From positions 128,037,150 to 128,101,149 of the forward strand of contig NW_020312785.1 in assembly GCF_003265705.1 (NCBI RefSeq): a stretch of 64,000 nucleotides of DNA. The letters run 5' to 3'. This document shows positions 58,233 to 64,000 of this stretch, one piece after another. This DNA comes from Callorhinus ursinus. Taxonomy: Eukaryota > Chordata > Mammalia > Carnivora > Otariidae. The stretch's first letter is position 1; each line of letters opens with the position of its first letter. The notes beneath the pieces are model-generated. The model saw only the letters and a program-made list of their open reading frames with translations. It was not told where the DNA came from and searched no databases. A program made the translations under genes and the position numbers.

Positions 58233-59154
58233 ATACCAGCTCTGCTGTTACCCATTGGATTCATCATCACTCATTATGACAATATTTTATGATGTGTCTA
58301 GGCAGGAAAAATGAAGAGCTGTTCTTGTGCTTCCTGGATGGAAACACCGCTGCGTTTTGTTTGGGACATCTATAAATAGCTGCTATTTTTCTATTGAATA
58401 CATTAGTGGTACTCAATAAATATAAATATACCATTTATGGGATGGCAAACATCCTAGCCTCAAGTAAGCACAACTTAGGCACAGAGTTTGTATATGGTTT
58501 GAGTTTGAATGTACGAAATCGATTCAAGGATGCTATGTGGGTTGTTTTTTTTTTAAGTGATAAAAATTTCTTGTTAGCACATCATGACACTCTTCAGAAG
58601 CAGTGATCCACAGCATTCCAAAGTCCTGTACAAACATTTCTGAAAGTCAGAGAGAGAGCCTCAACATCCATGGTCTGCCCAAGAACACTGATGTTAGAAT
58701 CCCCAATTTCACTCTCCCAACCCACAGTGCTTCAGTCAAAGAAATAAAAATGACTCCAGCAGGAAGGAATTCAATAAGGATGCGTATAAAATTTTGGAAG
58801 GGCTAGAAGTGCAGAGTATAGGAAGTCTTCCACACAGCAGGAATTTCAAGCAGAAAGCCTAGAAGGGCAGTAATAATGCTAATTTCCAACAGCGGAGGTT
58901 CAGAACATTATTTGCTCTACTTTATTTGACAAAAGTTACCATTTAAAAGGCTTCTTCTGTACAAACCATCACTGCTTTCTGAGGAATTCTTCCTGATAAT
59001 TCTTTGGAGGTAATCTCTTTCTTGCGATTGAATATCTATCATATGTAACTGACCTATTGTAATGCAGTTACTTGTGTTTATAGCATTTTCTACCATCAAT
59101 ATTGTTAAGGACAGGATCTGTGGACCCAAGTACCTGTTGAAAAATACTACTGGT

Positions 59155-59370
59155 AATAGAAATAATAGCTATTTTTATTAAATCCCCACCAGTTATCAAG
59201 TATTTACTCAATCTCATTTACTATCCATGAAAACACTATGAAAAAAATTATTGCTATTTACAACTAGGAAACAGATCCTCACACAGGCAGCACTTGGTAA
59301 TGTAGTAGAGCTGAGATTTAACTCTGGTTCCTCAAGCCCAAAACCCATGCCACTCCCATGTTGCTTCACT
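59155..59370 (-). mobile_element. MIR SINE
   Basis: atttacaactaggaaacaga, tcctcacacaggcagcactt, ggtaatgtagtagagctgag, atttaactctggttcctcaa and gcccaaaacccatgccactc are the MIR complement. Confidence 0.85.
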
Positions 59371-59799
59371 GCTGTAATGTCAGAGAATTATGGAGTAATT
59401 GGAGGTAATGGGGGATCATCTGTCAAATAGTCCATATGATTATGGGAAACTTTATTTCTTAGAAAGTAGTTCCTTACAATGAATATTTTAGAGCATGATA
59501 TTCTCCATTTGGTGTGTGCTTCAATAAGACCATAGAGTACAGAAACTCTGAAAGAGAAAAACTGTCTTTAGCTAAGGCTTTTGGAGAGCCCAGCCAATCC
59601 ACTGCACTATTGCAGGGGGCATCACTCATGGCATGTGAATGGTACCCTGGGGGGGTTGGGCCTTGTGATAACTCTGACTTATGCCAGAAATTAGAACTTG
59701 TTGGGTGCTTCACAAACATTGAATGCTGATGCTGATGTGGAAGAGGAAAAGAGAAACTTTTAAAAAAGTTCATTTAATAGTCTGTGAGTCTACTGTGTA
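59371..59799. other. Unassigned sequence
   Basis: No gene or confident repeat; two overlapping frames on opposite strands at 59474-59773 lack domains. Confidence 0.4.
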
Positions 59800-59935
59800 A
59801 AATAAAGACAATAAGTGTAACTACTTTTAGGGTGGTTATTGAGATTAAATGAGTTATTACATGTAAACACTTAGAAAAATGCTTGGCATATAATAAGCAC
59901 CCCATAAGTACTAGTTATTTCACTAATAATATTTA
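59800..59935 (+). mobile_element. MIR 3' half
   Basis: gggtggttattgagattaaa, tgagttattacatgtaaaca, cttagaaaaatgcttggcat and ataataagcaccccataagt follow the MIR 3' half. Confidence 0.9.
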
Positions 59936-60264
59936 TGTGATTATTTGTAGGAGATACAATAAAAATTAAAACACTGCATCTAACTCTGAAGAATTTTATA
60001 GTGCATTATTCCCCTGAATATTATTGCCTCTATAAGGAATGGACTCTCCCTCACTCACTCCTGAAATCCAGGGAAATTCTGTGTTTGTCAAGAATTCTAG
60101 TTCTTCATCCAGAGATGAGCATAGGATGTCCTATTCTATTCCACCATGTTTCAAAGAAGAAGGAGAAAAGACAAATTTTTCTTACCAGACTACTATGTTT
60201 ATTAGGTATAAGGCCAGATTTGACACCTGTCTCATGGTCATTTCTTCTAAAGCTGCACCATTCC

Positions 60265-60450
60265 ATATTATAGCAACCAGATACATGGCCATTTCAATGC
60301 AGATTTTCACCAATTAAATATAAAAATCAGTTCCTCAGTTGTACTAGCCACATTCAAGTGCTGAAGAGCTACATGTAACAAAAGACTACCTTATGGGACA
60401 GTGCAGACATACAATGTTTCTATTATCATAGAGAGTTCTATTGCACAACA
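60265..60450. mobile_element. MER33/MER58-group hAT-Charlie remnant
   Basis: tcagttcctcagttgtacta, gccacattcaagtgctgaag, agctacatgtaac, gggacagtgcagacatacaa and agagttctattgcacaacac follow a Charlie-type non-autonomous element. Subfamily uncertain. Confidence 0.7.
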
Positions 60451-60799
60451 CTTCCCTAAAGTGATAGCAGCTAGTCTACCAAAAGTTTGAAGTGACTCTG
60501 GGACGCTATACCTCTAGAATATCAGCTTAGTACTGCAAATGACTAAAAATAAGCAGTGAGCTCTGGGTTCAGGCAGCTTTGGTGATTATGTTGATAAAGA
60601 TGAATGTCCATAAATATTTCTTAAGAGCTAATGATTTTCACTGCCTCTCCCAAAAAGAGACCCTCACCCTGTTGTCCTTGCTGAGTCTACCCATCGCAGA
60701 AGCATACTCAGTGATAGGATGGCTAGAAAGCAAAACTCTATTAATTCACCAGTTGTATTAGCAATGGAATCTGGGGCAAGGAGGCATCAAAAAAGTACT

Positions 60800-61015
60800 G
60801 ATAATGATTTGAACTTTGGGACCAAGGTCATCAACTCTGAGTTCCAAGACTTCGTGTGACATAGACAAGTTATTTACTCTCACAAGGGTACAGCTTTTGT
60901 GCTAATAAAAAGGAGTGTATCAGTTGTTGGAAGGCTAGAAATAAGCTGTTGTGTGTACAGCAGTCATCATAGCACCTGGTACATGGCAGGCTCTCCACAA
61001 ATGTCTGCTAGCACT
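60800..61015 (+). mobile_element. MIR SINE
   Basis: tttgggaccaaggtcatcaa, gacatagacaagttatttac, gctaataaaaaggagtgtat, catcatagcacctggtacat and ggcaggctctccacaaatgt follow the plus-strand MIR. Confidence 0.75.
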
Positions 61016-62397
61016 GCCTAGATGTGGAAAGCCAGCAGAAACAGAGATGGTCATCTGAAATTGTAAGAAAACCATTTCTTTAGCCTGTGCCTTGGTTTTT
61101 ATTGACATCTACTTCCCTCAGCTTTGTTGCAAGGATTACATAAGGTTATATACATGATGACAGTACTGTATAAATTTTCAAATAATATAAAAATATTTTT
61201 ACTTGCTTTATCTCTTTAATGAGGCTGATTATTTTCACACCTATCTCCCATGGATTATTGTTATAAAGTAGACAGTATACAAGACAGATTTGTGGAAAAA
61301 TGAAAAAGAATTATTCTAATGCATGGTTTTGCTATTTCTCATGAGAAAACTTCAGGTTAATACAAACACTTAACCTACCCCTTGATAGGAATGAGCATAA
61401 GTTGGATTAAACCAGCATGTTTCTGGAACCCAGAGTGTACAAAAACCCCCTCCCCTCTTCTCAAGAGATTAGAAGCTTTTCCAGAAACAAAGGAAGTCAT
61501 TAATCCTTAGTCAGCAGTATTTTGCCTTTGTTAAGACAGCAAATTCACTTTGACATTTTCTATTTATTTTTCTAGCAGATTTAGAGAGCTCATGAATGAT
61601 TTGGAAAATTGTTCCAAAGTGGCATCTGACCCATTTACTGCTGCAAGTAGGGCTCTCAGGGAGACCAGAGAAACGCCACAAGTCAAGGAGATGTCTTCTT
61701 AAAATTTTGCTCTTTCTACTTTAAAGAAAATAGATTTTGAATAAATCCTGACTCTAGAATTAAAATGTCATATTGCAAGTCATACATCAATGTTAATTCT
61801 TTGGCACTCTATTAGTCCACTGGCTGACTTTACTCACACTCTTGTTCTTATCACAGAGAGAAGAGGGATAAATAAAAGATGAAAGCCTTTCAAAATGAAG
61901 TGAAGAAAAGCGCCAGAATTTAGGTCTCAGCCTTTATTAACAGCTCAGAAACTTCATTCCCATGGGGAAAAAATTGCAAGGATTGAAAGTAGCATCGAAA
62001 TGATCATCTGAATCAAAAAGGTGCACATTTATTGCCCCATTAAAAGATAGAACATTTACTACAAACTGCATAGTCAGATGTGGTTATTCACCTTGGTTGA
62101 GAGCAGATGTCTAAATTACCTTGTCATTTGGAATAAAGGATAGGCTGTCAAGAGTGCCAAAATCTTCTAGGTCCTTGTCTATGGAATTTTTATTACAATT
62201 ACTTTCCCCTGATTTCCTCTGAAATTGGGTATTCAATTAAGGAAGGTAGCCTTCATGACATTTTAATGTTCACAGTTTTCTTCCCTGACAGCCTCTCAAC
62301 ACTCCCCGTGGGTGATCTTGTCATCCTCGGGAATTCATCTTTCCACACCTCCTACTCGATTGGTCCCACATGTAAGTCCTTGCCTGGAGTGAACAAC
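61016..62397. other. Unassigned sequence
   Basis: No gene or confident repeat. Long unique-looking stretch. Confidence 0.45.
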
Positions 62398-62470
62398 AAT
62401 TCATTCATTCATTTATTCATCCACCTGTCCATCCATCAATCCATGTACCATTTAATCATCCATTGACCCA
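62398..62470. repeat. Tetranucleotide-rich (TTCA/TCCA) repeat
   Basis: attcattcattcatttattc then atccacctgtccatccatca and atccatgtacc. Degenerate CATT/CATC units, possibly grown from the tail of an L2-like end. Confidence 0.85.
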
Positions 62471-63339
62471 TACTCCATTATTCATTTTCTTTTAACATGT
62501 ATTTTAACATTCCTAGGTGCTAGGAATAAAACAAAACTGCATGCTAATATAGAGTTTCTCTCCTGTGTCCATGCTTCCCCTCGTCCCAGCGATTTATCAT
62601 AGTCAATTTAAAAAGTTCACCTCCAGAGCTGAATTTTGGCTGAGAAAGCTGGACTTCTTCATGATATTTTTTTTAAATCTCCTACTGATTTCCTAGGACA
62701 AGCCATATAGTTCCTGCTCTGAATATGTTCTCTTCAAGTCTCCAATTTTATTCATGAAAGATTACCGTGCCCTGTATGTACAAAAAGAGATAGGACTTCC
62801 ACATGGGTCTCCATGTGCCCTTTTCTTAAATCATGTACAGGAAGGCCATGAATTGTTCCTATTATTTTTTCTGAAGCCATCTCTTGGATCCACAATAATA
62901 TAAGAAATTCCTTTGAAAGCAAGACCATACACTAGCATCTTTTAAAAAGCCATAGTGCCAAACTCGGTGCTGTGGGCTAGAAACCCAATAGACAATGTTG
63001 CATAAAACAGGCAAAACAGCTCAAGATCCAGCAAGTTCTCCCACAAAAGCAAACCGACATTTGCCATGAGATGAGACACCAGGACTGAGTTCCTAGAACA
63101 AACAAACTCTCACGGCAGTACGGCTCCTGGCTCAGAAGGTAGAACTAGAATTAAAAACAGAAAAACTCTAAGAGATCAGATTCCTGGATAAGAAGAAGGA
63201 ATTTTTAACACTTAAATTTTGCTGACAGTAAACCTGATTCCATCAGGAATGCTTCCCTCATTGCCACAAACCCAAACCCAAAGCAGTGTTATCAATGTTG
63301 GTAATGGCATGAAGATGTATTCAACTATGAAAGTCAGAA
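62471..63339. other. Unassigned sequence
   Basis: No gene or confident repeat seen. Confidence 0.4.
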
Positions 63340-63880
63340 TATCTGGGAGTTGTCCTTAACATTTTTCTCTTCCTCTTCACCATCCCACCCACATATCCAA
63401 TCCATCACCAAGACCAGCCAATTCTACCTCTTGGATATCTCCCCAGTCCATTCTTAAGGCTCCATCCATGTTATCACCACCACCCCCTATTTCAAGCTAT
63501 CATCATTCCTTGCCCAGATGGGATAATCTATATTGTGTACCCCAATCCTCTCTGACTCCCCTCCAATCTATAACTCCAATAATCTTTCTTGTCTACCCCC
63601 ATCCTTTCTTGCTCCCCTCCAACCTATATTCTACACAATACCCACAGTGTTCTTAAGTGAAGACCCGATCTTAGTACTGCCCTGCTTAATGCCTTTCTAT
63701 GCCTTCCTATTGTTCTCTTTGGAAATTTTAATCCTTAATTTGTCTAAGAAGCTCAACATGAACCCACTCTTCTTTCTCAGCTCTGTTACATAATGCAGCT
63801 CTTTCTTTCACTGCTTTCCAAACACACTGGCCTTCCCTCAGTTCCCTATACATGTCATGCTTCTTCTCACGCAAGGAACT
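63340..63880 (+). mobile_element. L2 LINE, RT C-terminal region
   Basis: ctgggagttgtccttaacat, acatatccaatccatcacca, agctatcatcattccttgcc and ccagatgggataatctatat follow L2 RT sequence. Later text is diverged: cacactggccttccctcagt, catgtcatgcttcttctcac, ggaacttcacactgcttgga. Confidence 0.75.
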
Positions 63881-64000
63881 TCACACTGCTTGGATGGAGA
63901 TTAGACCAGCTAACTGCTTACCTCTTATATGAGTAGGTTAAAATGAGAAGCCAGAAACATAAGGTTTTAGCTACCACCCAGTTCTAAAGAAGAAAATAAC

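Larger units (their letters stand above)
56290..59154. other. Mostly unassigned non-coding sequence
   Basis: 2.9 kb largely free of recognisable repeats except the alternating tract at 56617-56676. No gene recognised. 57830-58390 looks like ordinary unique sequence and holds a consensus CRE octamer. Confidence 0.45.

Overview
This is AT-rich vertebrate nuclear DNA from a caniform carnivore, most likely an arctoid (bear, seal or weasel lineage). The main evidence is at least ten copies of the tRNA-Lys-derived carnivore SINE (SINEC/CAN SINE). They begin with gggcgcctgggtggctcag-type heads, carry a CT-rich body and end in AATAAA/TCTT plus poly(A). They lack the dog-specific and cat-specific body variants as I remember them. 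Carnivore-type L1 tails and the usual ancient mammalian background (MIR, L2, L1M, MER5-type DNA transposons, a MaLR LTR) agree with this.

I found no protein-coding exon, RNA gene or CpG island. Open frames in unique sequence are 60-130 codons, have no recognisable domain and look like chance. The longer or recognisable frames are decayed LINE ORF1/ORF2. The window therefore reads as intergenic or deep-intronic sequence made of layered retroelements.

Layout. 0-10 kb: MIR, SINEs, three old L1 pieces, L2 tails and a 16-bp-unit minisatellite. 10-17 kb: mostly unassigned sequence with one carnivore L1 tail flanked by target-site duplications (TSDs). 17-22.5 kb: shuffled old L1 fragments, a MaLR LTR, a DNA transposon split by an L1, and a MER5A-like element with a strong hairpin at its centre. 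22.5-29 kb: mostly unassigned. 29.0-35.5 kb: the most informative locus, an old 5'-truncated minus-strand L1 interrupted by a younger L1 that keeps its own 5' end, each carrying a SINE. The younger L1 has lost its reverse transcriptase yet keeps a 399-codon open frame across the deletion. It also seems to lack most of its 5' UTR, with a possible splice-like junction. 36.4-42 kb: two long L2 copies with recognisable reverse-transcriptase sequence. 45.5-49.5 kb: an old plus-strand L1 ORF2 that has received five SINEs and a probable solo LTR. 49.5-64 kb: mostly unassigned sequence with MIR, L2, MER5A, an L1ME tail and simple repeats.

There is no operon or pathway here; the relationships are those of insertion order. 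No new biological system with coding capacity is evident. The best leads are the RT-deleted L1, the hairpin at 21572-21648, the SINE with a 3' extension at 46406-46636 and the solo-LTR candidate at 46890-47580. Family names come from remembered consensus sequences. Boundaries without TSDs are accurate to roughly 10-50 bases.
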